From Planctomycetes bacterium MalM25 (GTDB lineage Bacteria > Planctomycetota > Planctomycetia > Pirellulales > Lacipirellulaceae): a DNA stretch of 64,000 bases. Under the pieces are notes generated by a model, which worked only from the letters and a program-made list of their open reading frames with translations, searched no databases and was not told where the DNA came from. The position numbers were made by a program, and so were the translations under genes. The stretch spans positions 2,317,001 to 2,381,000 of the forward strand of contig CP036424.1 of assembly GCA_007745835.1 (NCBI GenBank), in the 5' to 3' direction. Within the stretch, counting starts at the first letter, position 1, and each line of letters starts with the position of its first letter. Shown piece after piece: positions 25,080 through 34,666 of the stretch.

Positions 25080-26993
25080 ATGGCGAAACCAACTTTGCTT
25101 CTTTCGGTCTTGAGCCTCCTCGTTAGCGGCGGCCTCTTCAGCCCGGGCTGCGCTCAAGCGGAGAACCACGACTCGCTCGCCAGTTTCAGCCGTTTCGACA
25201 AGGTAGTTGAGCCGCTGCTGGAGCGGATGACGCTCGCCGAGAAGATCGGCCAGATGACCCAGGCGGAGTACGGCTCGCTCAAAGAGATCGGTGAGATCCG
25301 CGAGCTCGCGGTCGGGTCGGTCCTCAGCGGCGGTAACGACGACCCGGCGGCGGGCAACAGCGCCGACGCCTGGACCGCCCTCTACGACGACTGCCAGGGC
25401 GAGGCGCTCAAGACCCGCCTCGGTGTACCGCTCCTCTACGGCATCGACGCGGTCCACGGGCACAACAACGTGCTCGACGCGGTCATCTTCCCGCACAACA
25501 TCGGCCTCGGCTGCGCCGACGACCCCGATCTGGTTGAGGAGATCTCTCGCCTGACCGCCCTGGAGGTCCGGGCGACCGGCATCCAGTGGGCCTTCGCCCC
25601 GTGTGTCACGGTGCCTCGGGACGACCGTTGGGGGCGCACCTACGAGGGCTTTTCCGAAGACCCCGAGCGGGTTTCGCGGCTCGGGGCGGCCGCGGTCCGC
25701 GGCCTTCAGACCGATGACCTTTCGGCTCCCGAAGCGGTCCTGGCTTGCGCCAAGCACTTTGTCGGCGACGGCGGCACCGCGGCCGAGGTCCGCGAGTCGC
25801 AGTTCCTGGAAGGCGTCGGCATCCGGCTCGACCAGGGCGATACGCGGTGCGACATGGAGACCCTCCGCCGCGTCCACATCGCTCCCTACCTGCCCTGCCT
25901 TGCGGAGGGTGTCGGGTCGATCATGCCCTCCTACAGCAGCTGGAACGGCCTCAAATGCACCGCCAGCAAGGAGCTGCTCACCGAGGTTCTCAAGGACGAA
26001 CTCGGCTTCGAAGGCTTCCTGATCTCCGACTACCAAGCCATCGATCAGTGCCACGAAGACTACAAGACCGCGATCGGCATCGCCATCAACGCCGGCATCG
26101 ACATGGCGATGGCGCCGCACAAGTACCGCGAGTACATCACCCTGCTCACCGAGCTGGTCAACGAGGGCGTTGTGCCCGAGTCGCGTATCGACGACGCGGT
26201 CCGCCGCATCCTGCGGGTGAAAGCGGCCATGGGCCTGCTCGATCCGGAGCGGAACCAGCTCTCCGAGGCCTCGAGCCGCCAGGGCTTCGGCTCCGAAGAA
26301 CGACGTCAGGTCGCGCGTGAAGCGGTCCAGAAGTCGCTCGTGCTGCTGAAGAACCGCAGTGTCCTGCCCCTCAGCCAAGGCTGCTCGATCCAGGTCGCCG
26401 GCGCCGCGGCGGACGACCTCGGCGTGCAGTGCGGCGGCTGGACCATCGACTGGCAGGGCAAGGCGGGCGAGGTCACGACGGGGGGCGTCACCGTGCTGGA
26501 GGGATTCCGCCAAGTCGCCGGCGAGAAGAACGTCACCTACTCGGCGGACGGCGCCGGCCTGAAGGCCGACACGCCGGTCGTGGTGGTGGTCGGCGAGCAA
26601 CCCTACGCCGAGGGCGTGGGCGACAACGACCAACTGACCCTCTCCGAGGGAGACCAAGCTATTGTGAAGCGCTCTATCCAGTCGGGCGCTCCCGTGGTTT
26701 TGGTCATTCTCTCGGGGAGGCCCATCGTGTTGGAGCAGGCTACGCTCGACGCCGCGCAAGCGGTCGTTGCGGCGTGGCTTCCCGGCACCGAAGGCGCCGG
26801 CGTGGCCGATGTGCTGCTCGGCCATGCCGCGCCGTCCGGGACCCTCTCTTTCAGCTGGCCTCGCTCGGCGGACCAGCACCCGATCAATGTCGGGGACGAA
26901 GGGTACGACCCGCTGTTCCCCTATGGGCACGGCCTGAGCTACTCAGCCGATCAAATCAGCCGTCATGACGCGGCCGAAGCCGTGGCTCGTTGA
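25080..26993 (+). CDS. Exported GH3 beta-glucosidase-like enzyme
   Basis: 637 residues from ATG 25080, chosen because a signal peptide follows directly (KPTLLLSVLSLLVSGGLFS then PGCAQA). The frame is open from 24987. GH3 features are LAEKIGQMTQAEYG, GIDAVHGHNNV, DDRWGRTYEGFSEDP, CAKHFVGDG and ISDYQAID with D317 as nucleophile. The C-terminal GH3_C domain holds VVVVVGEQPYAEGVGDN and ends HPINVG...LFPYGHGLSYS. It probably cleaves beta-glucosides (1,3- or 1,4-linked) and is likely controlled by the adjacent LacI regulator. Confidence 0.92.
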   Translation: MAKPTLLLSVLSLLVSGGLFSPGCAQAENHDSLASFSRFDKVVEPLLERMTLAEKIGQMTQAEYGSLKEIGEIRELAVGSVLSGGNDDPAAGNSADAWTALYDDCQGEALKTRLGVPLLYGIDAVHGHNNVLDAVIFPHNIGLGCADDPDLVEEISRLTALEVRATGIQWAFAPCVTVPRDDRWGRTYEGFSEDPERVSRLGAAAVRGLQTDDLSAPEAVLACAKHFVGDGGTAAEVRESQFLEGVGIRLDQGDTRCDMETLRRVHIAPYLPCLAEGVGSIMPSYSSWNGLKCTASKELLTEVLKDELGFEGFLISDYQAIDQCHEDYKTAIGIAINAGIDMAMAPHKYREYITLLTELVNEGVVPESRIDDAVRRILRVKAAMGLLDPERNQLSEASSRQGFGSEERRQVAREAVQKSLVLLKNRSVLPLSQGCSIQVAGAAADDLGVQCGGWTIDWQGKAGEVTTGGVTVLEGFRQVAGEKNVTYSADGAGLKADTPVVVVVGEQPYAEGVGDNDQLTLSEGDQAIVKRSIQSGAPVVLVILSGRPIVLEQATLDAAQAVVAAWLPGTEGAGVADVLLGHAAPSGTLSFSWPRSADQHPINVGDEGYDPLFPYGHGLSYSADQISRHDAAEAVAR

Positions 26994-27007
26994 CTTTTTT
27001 GGGCCGT

Positions 27008-27079
27008 GAATTGTTGGAAGCGAGCCACCCGTTTGCCCTAGGAAAAACGGGAAACACGGGTTACTCGCCCAAACAATTC
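27008..27079. other. Structured intergenic element (nested inverted repeats)
   Basis: GAATTGTT at 27008-27015 pairs with AACAATTC at 27072-27079. The stem can continue imperfectly through AAGCGAG against CTCGCCC. Inside, CCCGTTT (27028-27034) pairs with AAACGGG (27045-27051). A separate perfect hairpin CCCCCA-ATTC-TGGGGG follows at 27132-27147. It lies between the GH3 stop and the next gene. It could be a 3' UTR structure, a small RNA or a degenerate mobile-element end; no T tract directly follows. Confidence 0.4.
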
Positions 27080-27191
27080 CCACTCCAGCCCCGCTCGGGC
27101 CGGGAGCGAATGCTCTCCGCGGCGCAGGTGGCCCCCAATTCTGGGGGTATGTCCGTTTGCTTGCTCCGCTTTGCATGTAGGGATGACATAA

Positions 27192-30100
27192 GTGGACATG
27201 GAGTATGGAGGGGCTAGCGCTCCCCCTGAGCGCACGGCTGCGTCTCCTCTCCTGTCGGAATCCCCACTCCTCCTGCGGAACCCACCGGTGGCTCGAAACG
27301 ACCAGCGATGGCTCTCGGCCCTCATTCACCTCGGCGCCCTGTTGGGCGTCGCTCTGGTGACCCCTTGCGCCCTGGCTGAGCAGGGCGATCGGCTCTTCTC
27401 CCTCAAGGTGTTGCCGCTGCTCTCGGACAAGTGCTTCCACTGCCACGGCCCCGACGAGGCGGAGCGGCCGACCGAACTGCGGCTCGATACTCAGGACGGC
27501 ATCGTCGAGGCGTTCGCCGGCGGCGACTTCGAGGCGAGCGAGGCGTGGCGGCGGATCAGCTCGACCGACCCGGACGAGGTGATGCCGCCGGTGGATATGC
27601 ACAAGCCGTTCAAGCCGGCCGAGCTGGGGCTCATCCGCGAGTGGATGGAGGCGGGCGCTCCCTGGTCGCCACACTGGGCGTTCACGCCACCCGAGAAGGC
27701 AGCTCCCCCGGAGGGGTTGGCCGATCACCCGATCGACGCCTTCGTCCGGCGGCGATTGGCCGAGGTTGGCAAAGAGCCGGCCGGGCCCGCCAGCAAAGAG
27801 AAGCTGCTCCGCCGCGCGACCCTCGACCTGCACGGCCTCCCGCCGACGATCGAAGAGATCGACGCCTTCCTTGCCGACGATTCGCCCGACGCCTGGGACC
27901 GAGCCCTGACGCGGCTGTTCGCATCCCCACGCTACGGTGAGCGGATGGCGGTCGATTGGCTGGACGGCGCGCGCTACGCCGACACGAACGGATTCCAGAA
28001 CGACTTCAAACGCGACATGTGGCCGTGGCGCAACTGGGTGATCGAGTCGTACAACCGCAACCAGCCGTTCGACGAGTTCACGATCGAACAGCTCGCCGGC
28101 GACCTGCTCCCCGATCCGACCGACGATCAGGTCTTGGCGACCGGCTTCAACCGGAACAACCGGACGAACACCGAAGGGGGTTCGATCTCCGCCGAATGGC
28201 TCGTTGAGAACGTGGTCGATCGGGTCGAGACGACGTCGGCCGTCTTCCTCGGGCTGACGATGGGTTGCGCGCGCTGCCACGACCACAAGTACGACCCGAT
28301 CAGCCAGGAAGAGTTCTTCGAGTTCTTCTCCTTCTTCCACAACGTGAACGAGCGGGGCGTCTACAACGAGGTCCGCAACAACGCCGGCCCGCAAGTCCTC
28401 TACACGACCGACCAGCAGCGGGCCAAGCTCGACGGCTTGCACGACAAGACGGTCGCCGCAAGCAAGGCGCTCGGCTCGCTGCGCGGCGCCACCGAGAAGG
28501 CGGCGCGGGGCTGGCTGGCCGCCGCCCGGCCGCAAGACGACCGCCCGCTGGCGGACGCCGCGATCCGCCTCGACGCCAAGCCTTACTCGGCCGTGTCGGA
28601 GAGCGAGCGGGTGGTCCCCGCGAGCGACAGCAGCAAGCCGCCCAAGCCAATGAACACCTTCCTCGGGAAAGGGGTTCGCTTCTCGGGGCCGCAGCGGCTC
28701 GAGTACGGCGACCTGGTTGAGCCCGCCCGCGACCGGCCCCTGTCGGTGACCGCCTGGGTGCGGCGCGAGGGGGCGGGCGTCATCTGGTCGAAGATGGACG
28801 AATCGGAGGACTACCGTGGCGCCGACTGGTACCTGACCGGCGACGGCAGGCTCGCCGTTCACTTGGTGAGCAGCTGGCCCAAGAACGCGGTGAAAGTCAC
28901 CACCAAGCAGAGCCTCCCCGCCGATCAGTGGGTGGCGGTCACCACGACCTACGACGGGTCGAGTCGGGCCGAAGGGGTGAGCGTCTACTTCGGGCTCGAT
29001 CCGCAGGAGTGCAGCGTCGAGTACGACCGACTCACCGACTCGATCGCCACCAAACAGCCGCTCCGCCTGGGCCGTCGTTCACGGGGAGAGGACTATGTTG
29101 GCGGGCTCGCACGCATCCGCTTCTACCACCGCGTGCTCTCCCACGAGGAGATCCGCCGGCAAATCAAGCAAGACGTGCTCACCGCCCCCACGGCCAAGCC
29201 GAAAGAGGGCAAGCCGATCGACGCGGACGTCGTAGCCCAGTACGCCGTGCTCGCCGGCGACGAGGCGGCCAACAAGTACCTGACGGCCAAACGCCGCTGG
29301 AGCGACGCCGACCGCGCCGAGCGGATGTTCCGCAAGGGCCTCCCGACCAGCATGGTCATGGAGGAGCTGCCCAAGCCACGCGACACCTACGTGCTGATCC
29401 GCGGCGAGTACGACAAGCCGGACAAGAACCGCCCCGTCACCGCGGCGACGCCCGACTTCCTCGGCGATTTGCCGACCGAGCGGAACGACCGGTTGGCGCT
29501 GGCCGAATGGATCGTGTCACGCGACAACCCGCTCACGGCGCGGGTCGTTGTGAACCGGCTGTGGGCGCGGCTGTTCGGAATCGGCTTGGTGAAGACCGAA
29601 GAGAACCTCGGCGTGCAGTGCGACCCCCCCTCGCACCCCGACCTGCTCGACTGGCTGGCGGTTGAGTTCATCGATTCGGGCTGGGACGTGCAGCACATGC
29701 TCCGCCTGATGATGACGAGCCACGCCTACCGGCAGGCCTCGGCCACGTCGCCCGAGGCCTACCAGGACGACCCGCACAACCGCCTGCTGGCCCGCGGCCC
29801 GCGACGCCGCTTGCAGGCCGAGTTCGTGCGTGACAACGCGCTCGCGCTAAGTGGGCTGCTCAACGACAAGATCGGTGGACCGTCGGTGATGCCCTACCAG
29901 CCGAAGGGCTTGTGGGCCGAGCTGGCGGGGGGCTCGCCGCAGAAGTACGTGCTCGCGAAGGGGGGCGACCTGTACCGCCGTTCGCTCTACACGTACCGCA
30001 AGCGGACCGTGCCTCACCCGACCATGACGACCTTCGACGCGCCCGGATTCGACATCTGTACGGTCAGCCGCTCGCGGACCAACACCCCGCTGCAAGCGCT

Positions 30101-30428
30101 GGCGTTATTGAACGATGTGACCTACGTGGAAGCGGCCCGCAAACTGGGCGAGCGGATGCTCACCGAGGGGGCAAGCGACCCCGAGCGACTGCGTCTCGGT
30201 TTCCGCCTCGCCACGTCTCGTGGGCCGACCGACCAGGAGATGGGCGTGCTGCTGAAGGCGTTGGAGCGGCGCCGGGGCGAGTACCGCGACAACCCGGAGG
30301 CGGCCGAAAGCCTGCTAGCCGTCGGCGACGCGCCGATCGAAGGCGACCTCGACCAGGTGGAACTCGCGTCCTACGCGATGATGGCCAACCTGCTGCTGAA
30401 CCTCGACGAAACGATCACGGTGGAGTGA
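27192..30428 (+). CDS. Planctomycete PSCyt1-DUF1549-LamG-DUF1553 protein
   Basis: 1078 residues. A weak signal segment ([19 protein letters not shown]) is followed by a cytochrome-c-like domain with CFHCH (about residue 79) in a [14 protein letters not shown] context. DUF1549 starts near residue 178 and contains a second Cxx[13 protein letters not shown], near 360. A LamG/concanavalin-like domain covers about 490-640, and DUF1553 about 770-1020 ([18 protein letters not shown]). Such proteins are paired with DUF1501 proteins in planctomycetes and verrucomicrobia, often near glycan-degradation genes; their reaction is not established. The start is uncertain: GTG 27192, ATG 27198 or GTG 27288. 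Confidence 0.88.
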   Translation: MDMEYGGASAPPERTAASPLLSESPLLLRNPPVARNDQRWLSALIHLGALLGVALVTPCALAEQGDRLFSLKVLPLLSDKCFHCHGPDEAERPTELRLDTQDGIVEAFAGGDFEASEAWRRISSTDPDEVMPPVDMHKPFKPAELGLIREWMEAGAPWSPHWAFTPPEKAAPPEGLADHPIDAFVRRRLAEVGKEPAGPASKEKLLRRATLDLHGLPPTIEEIDAFLADDSPDAWDRALTRLFASPRYGERMAVDWLDGARYADTNGFQNDFKRDMWPWRNWVIESYNRNQPFDEFTIEQLAGDLLPDPTDDQVLATGFNRNNRTNTEGGSISAEWLVENVVDRVETTSAVFLGLTMGCARCHDHKYDPISQEEFFEFFSFFHNVNERGVYNEVRNNAGPQVLYTTDQQRAKLDGLHDKTVAASKALGSLRGATEKAARGWLAAARPQDDRPLADAAIRLDAKPYSAVSESERVVPASDSSKPPKPMNTFLGKGVRFSGPQRLEYGDLVEPARDRPLSVTAWVRREGAGVIWSKMDESEDYRGADWYLTGDGRLAVHLVSSWPKNAVKVTTKQSLPADQWVAVTTTYDGSSRAEGVSVYFGLDPQECSVEYDRLTDSIATKQPLRLGRRSRGEDYVGGLARIRFYHRVLSHEEIRRQIKQDVLTAPTAKPKEGKPIDADVVAQYAVLAGDEAANKYLTAKRRWSDADRAERMFRKGLPTSMVMEELPKPRDTYVLIRGEYDKPDKNRPVTAATPDFLGDLPTERNDRLALAEWIVSRDNPLTARVVVNRLWARLFGIGLVKTEENLGVQCDPPSHPDLLDWLAVEFIDSGWDVQHMLRLMMTSHAYRQASATSPEAYQDDPHNRLLARGPRRRLQAEFVRDNALALSGLLNDKIGGPSVMPYQPKGLWAELAGGSPQKYVLAKGGDLYRRSLYTYRKRTVPHPTMTTFDAPGFDICTVSRSRTNTPLQALALLNDVTYVEAARKLGERMLTEGASDPERLRLGFRLATSRGPTDQEMGVLLKALERRRGEYRDNPEAAESLLAVGDAPIEGDLDQVELASYAMMANLLLNLDETITVE

Positions 30429-30433
30429 AGACC

Positions 30434-31876
30434 ATGTCGAAGGAGATCACCCCTCTCGCCATCTCCCAGGCGCACAACCGCCGGCACTTCATGCGCCAGG
30501 CGGGCGGCCTGGGCGCCGCGGCGCTGACGTCGCTCGCCCTGCCGGGGCAGGCGCTTGCCTCGCGGGGAGCGTTGCCGCACCACGCGCCGCGCGCGAAGCG
30601 CGTGATCTACCTGTTCCAGTCGGGCGCGCCGTCGCAGTACGAGACCTTCGACTACAAGCCCGAGGTCGCGAAGCGGGCGGGCGAGGACCTGCCCGAATCG
30701 ATCCGCATGGGCCAACGCCTCACCGGCATGACCGCGGGGCAGGCGAACTTTCCGATGGCGCCGTCGCTCTTCAAGTTCGATAAGCACGGGGAGTCGGGCG
30801 CGGAGATCTGCGAGCTTCTGCCGCACACCGCGGGGATCGCCGACGACCTGTTGATCGTCCGCTCGATGAAGACCGACGCGATCAATCACGACCCGGCGAT
30901 CACGTTCTGCCAGACCGGCTCGCAGATCGCGGGGCGGCCTAGCATGGGCGCTTGGTTCGCGTACGGCCTGGGCAGCCTGAACGATAACCTGCCGAGCTAC
31001 GTCGTCCTCACCTCGCGCGGCACGGGCCGCCCCGGCGGGCAGCCGCTGTACGACCGACTGTGGGGTACGGGTTTCCTCCCGTCGAAGTACCAGGGCGTGA
31101 AGCTCCGCTCGGGCGAGGACCCGGTGCTGTACCTCGCGAACCCCGCCGGCTGCACGCGGCAGCAACGCCGCGAGATGCTCGACGAGTTGGGCGAACTCAA
31201 CACGATGAAGTACGCCGAGTCGGGCGACCCCGAGATCCAGACGCGCATCTCGCAGTACGAGATGGCTTTCCGGATGCAGGCGTCCGTCCCCGACCTGACC
31301 GACATCTCCGACGAGCCCGATTCCGTGCTCGACCTGTACGGCCCCGACGTGAAGAAGCCGGGCACCTACGCCCGCAACTGCCTGCTCGCCCGCCGCCTGG
31401 CGGAGAGGGATGTGCGGTTCATTCAGCTCTATCACATGGGCTGGGACCACCACAACGGGTTGCCCAACGCGATGCGGAAGCAGTGCATGGACGTCGACCA
31501 AGCGTCGGCGGCGCTCGTCTCGGATCTGAAGCAGCGTGGCCTGCTCGACGACACGCTGATCGTCTGGGGCGGCGAGTTTGGCCGCACGGTTTACTGCCAA
31601 GGCAAGCTGACCGAGACCGACTACGGCCGCGACCACCATCCGCGATGCTTCAGCATCTGGATGGCGGGCGGCGGCGTGAAGGGCGGGGTGACTTACGGCG
31701 AGACCGACGCGTTCTCGTACAACATCGTCGACCGACCGGTCGAGGTTCACGACCTCAACGCCACGATCATGCACCTGATGGGGGTTGAGCACACGCGGCT
31801 CACCTTCAAGCACCAGGGCCGCGACTACCGCCTAACCGACGTGCACGGCCACGTGAAGCACGACTGGCTCGCCTGA
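30434..31876 (+). CDS. DUF1501 protein with Tat-like signal
   Basis: 480 residues from ATG 30434, 5 bp after the preceding stop. The N-terminus [17 protein letters not shown] resembles a Tat signal or DUF1501 leader. The body shows the family pattern [54 protein letters not shown], and [21 protein letters not shown] near the C-terminus, cited here as FGRTVYCQG and [10 protein letters not shown]. The fold is related to sulfatases/alkaline phosphatases but lacks the usual formylglycine site. Partner of the upstream DUF1549/1553 protein and co-transcribed with it. Confidence 0.9.
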   Translation: MSKEITPLAISQAHNRRHFMRQAGGLGAAALTSLALPGQALASRGALPHHAPRAKRVIYLFQSGAPSQYETFDYKPEVAKRAGEDLPESIRMGQRLTGMTAGQANFPMAPSLFKFDKHGESGAEICELLPHTAGIADDLLIVRSMKTDAINHDPAITFCQTGSQIAGRPSMGAWFAYGLGSLNDNLPSYVVLTSRGTGRPGGQPLYDRLWGTGFLPSKYQGVKLRSGEDPVLYLANPAGCTRQQRREMLDELGELNTMKYAESGDPEIQTRISQYEMAFRMQASVPDLTDISDEPDSVLDLYGPDVKKPGTYARNCLLARRLAERDVRFIQLYHMGWDHHNGLPNAMRKQCMDVDQASAALVSDLKQRGLLDDTLIVWGGEFGRTVYCQGKLTETDYGRDHHPRCFSIWMAGGGVKGGVTYGETDAFSYNIVDRPVEVHDLNATIMHLMGVEHTRLTFKHQGRDYRLTDVHGHVKHDWLA

Positions 31877-31900
31877 GCCGATCGCCCGATCGCGTTCAAA

Positions 31901-31949
31901 GCCCGCGGCACAAAGAACACCAGTTTGTCCTTTGTGCCGCGGGCGTTTT
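31901..31949 (+). terminator. Strong intrinsic terminator after the DUF1501 gene
   Basis: A perfect 15-bp stem, GCCCGCGGCACAAAG (31901-31915) with CTTTGTGCCGCGGGC (31930-31944), has a 14-base loop and is followed by GTTTT. It lies 24 bp after the stop codon. This is the clearest terminator in the window. Confidence 0.85.
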
Positions 31950-31967
31950 CTGGCCATTCTGGCTAGG

Positions 31968-32047
31968 GGTACTGGCGTCGTACCGACAGCTGGCGTGCGG
32001 TGTGCCGCACGCTTCGAAGCTTGTTTAGCCTGTCGGCAAGATTTTTT
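31968..32047 (+). other. Structured leader or small RNA candidate upstream of the ECF sigma gene
   Basis: GGTAC/GTACC (31968-31972 / 31980-31984) overlaps an outer stem, CCGACAG (31983-31989) with CTGTCGG (32030-32036). Inside that stem are a perfect hairpin GCGTGCGG-TGTG-CCGCACGC (31993-32012) and a GCTTCGAAGC palindrome (32011-32020). ATTTTTT follows at 32041-32047. It could be a second terminator, or an attenuator or small RNA ahead of the sigma gene at 32138. Confidence 0.4.
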
Positions 32048-32137
32048 CTGAGAATGCGGTACCAAATCGGTCTGCGAGCGTGCTCCTGTAGGTAGACCAC
32101 GCGTGACGAACTCCCCGCGACGGTTTCTCATCAGCTT

Positions 32138-32656
32138 ATGGATAGTCGGCGAGAAGCCTTCGCTAGATCGTTCGCCAAGAACCAGAGCTGGCTGTACGCC
32201 TACTTGGTGACGTTGCTGGGCAACGTCGCCGACGCCGAGGAGGTGTTCCAGGAGGTTTGCGTGGTCCTGTGGAGCGAGCACGAGGCGTTTGATCCGGACA
32301 CGGATTTCCGCCGCTGGGCGAGCGTCATCGCCCGGAACCGCGTGCTCGGCTTCCGCACGAAGCAACGCCGCGAGGCGAAGCGGCTGTCGGACGTGGCGGT
32401 CGAGTTGTTGGCCGAGGAGGCCGTCGAGCGGGCCGACCTGCTCGAGCAACGCCGGGCCGCGTTGCACGGCTGCCTGGACAAGCTCTCGGTCTCCGATCGG
32501 CAGCTGGTCGCCGATTGCTACAGCGACTCGAGCCGCTCGTTTGGCTCGGTCGCCGAGCGGCTCGGCCGGCCCGTCAACACGGTTTACAAAGCACTCCAAC
32601 GGGTGCGGAAAGCGTTGCGGCAGTGCGTTGATCGCAAGGTGAATGCCGGGGCCTGA
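32138..32656 (+). CDS. ECF-type RNA polymerase sigma factor
   Basis: 172 residues. Region 2 is AYLVTLLGNVADAEEVFQEV followed by VVLWSEHEAFDP and FRRWASVIARN. Region 4 is LDKLSVSDRQLVADCYSD and FGSVAERLGRPVNTVYKALQRVRKAL, cited here as SVAERLGRPVNTVYKALQRV. This pattern fits the Rhodopirellula/Verrucomicrobium-type ECF group. It is followed 55 bp later by a FecR-domain membrane protein, the usual partner. Its likely targets include the surface and glycan genes downstream, but no matching promoter pair was identified. Confidence 0.9.
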   Translation: MDSRREAFARSFAKNQSWLYAYLVTLLGNVADAEEVFQEVCVVLWSEHEAFDPDTDFRRWASVIARNRVLGFRTKQRREAKRLSDVAVELLAEEAVERADLLEQRRAALHGCLDKLSVSDRQLVADCYSDSSRSFGSVAERLGRPVNTVYKALQRVRKALRQCVDRKVNAGA

Positions 32657-32711
32657 CCCGGCGAGCGAGATAAACAATCAGGCGAACGGCTAACCAAGCG
32701 AACAAGAACCG

Positions 32712-34499
32712 ATGAAGCAAGAAACCCCCCTCAACGAGCTCGTCGACGCCCTCAGCGATCGACAGATCGATTCGGCCCAGATGGCCGAGTTGAACCAGCG
32801 GCTCGAGGACGACGCCGATACCCGGCGGGGTTTCTTGGATTTGATGCGGGTCGAGGCGGAGCTCGGCGCGATCCACCAGCCGCTCGCTTCGTGGTCGTTC
32901 GACGATCCGCACCCCACGCCCGGCCCCCTCGCCGGCCAATCGACGCCCGCTTCGCTGGAGGCCCGCCGCACCGGCGACGCCTCGCGGTTCCTGCAACTGA
33001 TGGGCGCGGTGGCGGCCTCGATCGCGTTGACCGCGGCTGGGACCTTCATGCTCACACGCGAGGGGGCGGCGGGACGGGGCCCCTTCGCCGCGTTGATGAT
33101 CGAAGAGAACGCATCCGACGAGGCGCTCAACGAGCCGGTCGCCCGCGTCGCTGCGACGCGCAATTGCCGCTGGCGTGGAGCCGGCGGCGACCTCGGCTTC
33201 GGCGCCGACGTGGCCGGCGGGCAGATGCTCGAGCTCGAGACCGGCCTCGCCGAACTCACCTTCGCCGGCGGCGCCCGTTTGGTGCTCGAAGGCCCCGCCG
33301 CCTTCCGCATCTCCGACGCGGAGACCGTCGAACTCTATAGCGGTCGCGTCTCCGCGGCGATCCCCGCCGAATCCGATGGTTTCTCCGTCCGCACCCCCCG
33401 CTTGGTCGTCGAAGAGTCGGGCGCTCAGTACGGTGTGATCGCCGGCTCGACAGGCGGCGACGAGGTGCATGTCTTCGAGGGGGACGTCGCCGCCAAGGCG
33501 ATTGACCGCAACGGCCGCGTGACCGGCGTGATGAACCTCGTCTCGTTCGAGGCGGCCCGCTTCCGCACCACCAGCCACCGCTTCGCCCGCATCAACGCGG
33601 ACGACGAGGGCTTCGTCCGCAGCCTCGAGACGCGCGACGGTCCGGGCGAAGGGTTGCTGGCGTTCGACAACTTCGCCTACCCGACCGGCCCGGTCGCTTG
33701 GCAGAACGGCGGCTTCGGTTGGGCCGGCCCCTGGGCCGACCTCGAGGCGTCGGACCTGGGCGACAACGACCTCAATGCGGCGGCGACCAACGGCGTCGCT
33801 CGCGGCAGCATCTCGGCTCACGGCTTGGTCGCCCTCGGCAACCGCTTTGTTCAGACGGGCAACAACAACCGCGTCCGCCGCACCCTGAGCACCAGCCTCG
33901 GCGGGGTGTTCGACGCGGCCGGGCTGGTCGAAAACGCCGACGGCCTGCGATTAATCGGCCGCAGCGGCGGGACCATTTACCTCAGCTTCTTGCAACGCGT
34001 CTCGAAGACGAGCGACGTCTTCTACGGCGTTGAGTTGCATCGCGGCGACGGCAACTTCAACCGCGTGCTCTGCGTCGGCTCCGGCGACGACGGCAATTCC
34101 TATGGCGTGACCACCAAGTTCCAGCTGGACGGCCACAACCGCTTTGAGCCGCTCGGCGAGGAGGACATCGAAGTCAATCACGTCGTGATCCGCATCGAGT
34201 TCGGCGAGAACGACCAAGACATCGCGACCGTGTACCGCAACCCGGAGTCGCTCATCGACGAGTCCGCTTGCACCCCCACGGCGACTCTCCGGGGCAAGTT
34301 CGCGTTCGACCGTGTGAGCCTCGGCAACTTCCAAGGAACCAAGGTCCACGAAGTGGACGAGTTGCGAATCGGCACCGACTTTGGCGCCGTTTGCGGGAAC
34401 CTCGCTCCTCCGCCGTTGGATCTGACGCGACTTGCACCAAATCGTTTGTCGCTGCTCGCGGCGAAATTAGAATCGAGGTCAGAGCCGCGCAGCTTGTAA
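32712..34499 (+). CDS. FecR-domain transmembrane protein with C-terminal beta-rich domain (putative anti-sigma/sensor)
   Basis: 595 residues. Residues 1-60 form a short acidic helical segment of anti-sigma type (LVDALSDRQIDSAQMAELNQ). One membrane span lies at about 97-114. A FecR-like domain follows (LAELTFAGGARLVLEGPAAF and VRTPRLVVEESGAQYGV). Residues from about 315 form a jelly-roll/LamG-like domain (LLAFDNFAYPTG and FGWAGPWADLEA). This fits a sensor that holds the sigma factor inside and reads an envelope signal outside. The external domain could bind carbohydrate, but that is inference. A hairpin spans its stop codon. Confidence 0.78.
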   Translation: MKQETPLNELVDALSDRQIDSAQMAELNQRLEDDADTRRGFLDLMRVEAELGAIHQPLASWSFDDPHPTPGPLAGQSTPASLEARRTGDASRFLQLMGAVAASIALTAAGTFMLTREGAAGRGPFAALMIEENASDEALNEPVARVAATRNCRWRGAGGDLGFGADVAGGQMLELETGLAELTFAGGARLVLEGPAAFRISDAETVELYSGRVSAAIPAESDGFSVRTPRLVVEESGAQYGVIAGSTGGDEVHVFEGDVAAKAIDRNGRVTGVMNLVSFEAARFRTTSHRFARINADDEGFVRSLETRDGPGEGLLAFDNFAYPTGPVAWQNGGFGWAGPWADLEASDLGDNDLNAAATNGVARGSISAHGLVALGNRFVQTGNNNRVRRTLSTSLGGVFDAAGLVENADGLRLIGRSGGTIYLSFLQRVSKTSDVFYGVELHRGDGNFNRVLCVGSGDDGNSYGVTTKFQLDGHNRFEPLGEEDIEVNHVVIRIEFGENDQDIATVYRNPESLIDESACTPTATLRGKFAFDRVSLGNFQGTKVHEVDELRIGTDFGAVCGNLAPPPLDLTRLAPNRLSLLAAKLESRSEPRSL

Positions 34500-34520
34500 A
34501 CCCGTTTGGCAGCGGGTTTA
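34497..34520 (+). terminator. Hairpin over the FecR-gene stop codon
   Basis: TAAACCCG (34497-34504) pairs perfectly with CGGGTTTA (34513-34520) around an 8-base loop, and the stem includes the stop codon. There is no T tract. It may act as a transcript 3' end or a stability element between the regulator pair and the surface-protein genes. Confidence 0.4.
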
Positions 34521-34543
34521 GCGAGGCTTTCTCTCACGGAACA

Positions 34544-34571
34544 ACGACGAACGCCTTCCGGGCGTTTACTC
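34544..34571. repeat. Intergenic hairpin element, copy 1
   Basis: ACGACGAACGCC then three variable bases then CGGGCG, followed by TTTACTC. The same 12+6-base arrangement recurs at 45213-45233 after the GH13 gene. It can fold as a small hairpin (AACGCC against GGCGTT) followed by T. It is likely a terminator-like 3' UTR element used at both ends of the alpha-glucan genes. Confidence 0.4.
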
Positions 34572-34666
34572 ATCGATACGTCAGCGCGCGACGAGAACGA
34601 CGCCCGGCGTCGCGCGTTATCTCATCGGGGCGATCTTAGATCTGCAGCACACAGAGGTTGGTACTC

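Noticed and set aside
24885-26930. 681-codon minus-strand frame opposite the GH3 gene
   Set aside because: The plus strand carries complete GH3 motifs and a signal peptide. The antisense product is compositionally biased and unrecognisable.
26993-27000. CTTTTTT right after the GH3 stop as an intrinsic terminator
   Set aside because: Only a 4-bp stem (AGCC/GGCT) precedes the T run, too weak for a convincing terminator.
26943-28862. 639-codon minus-strand frame opposite the PSCyt1/DUF1549 gene
   Set aside because: Same mirror effect; the plus strand encodes conserved DUF1549 and cytochrome-like motifs.
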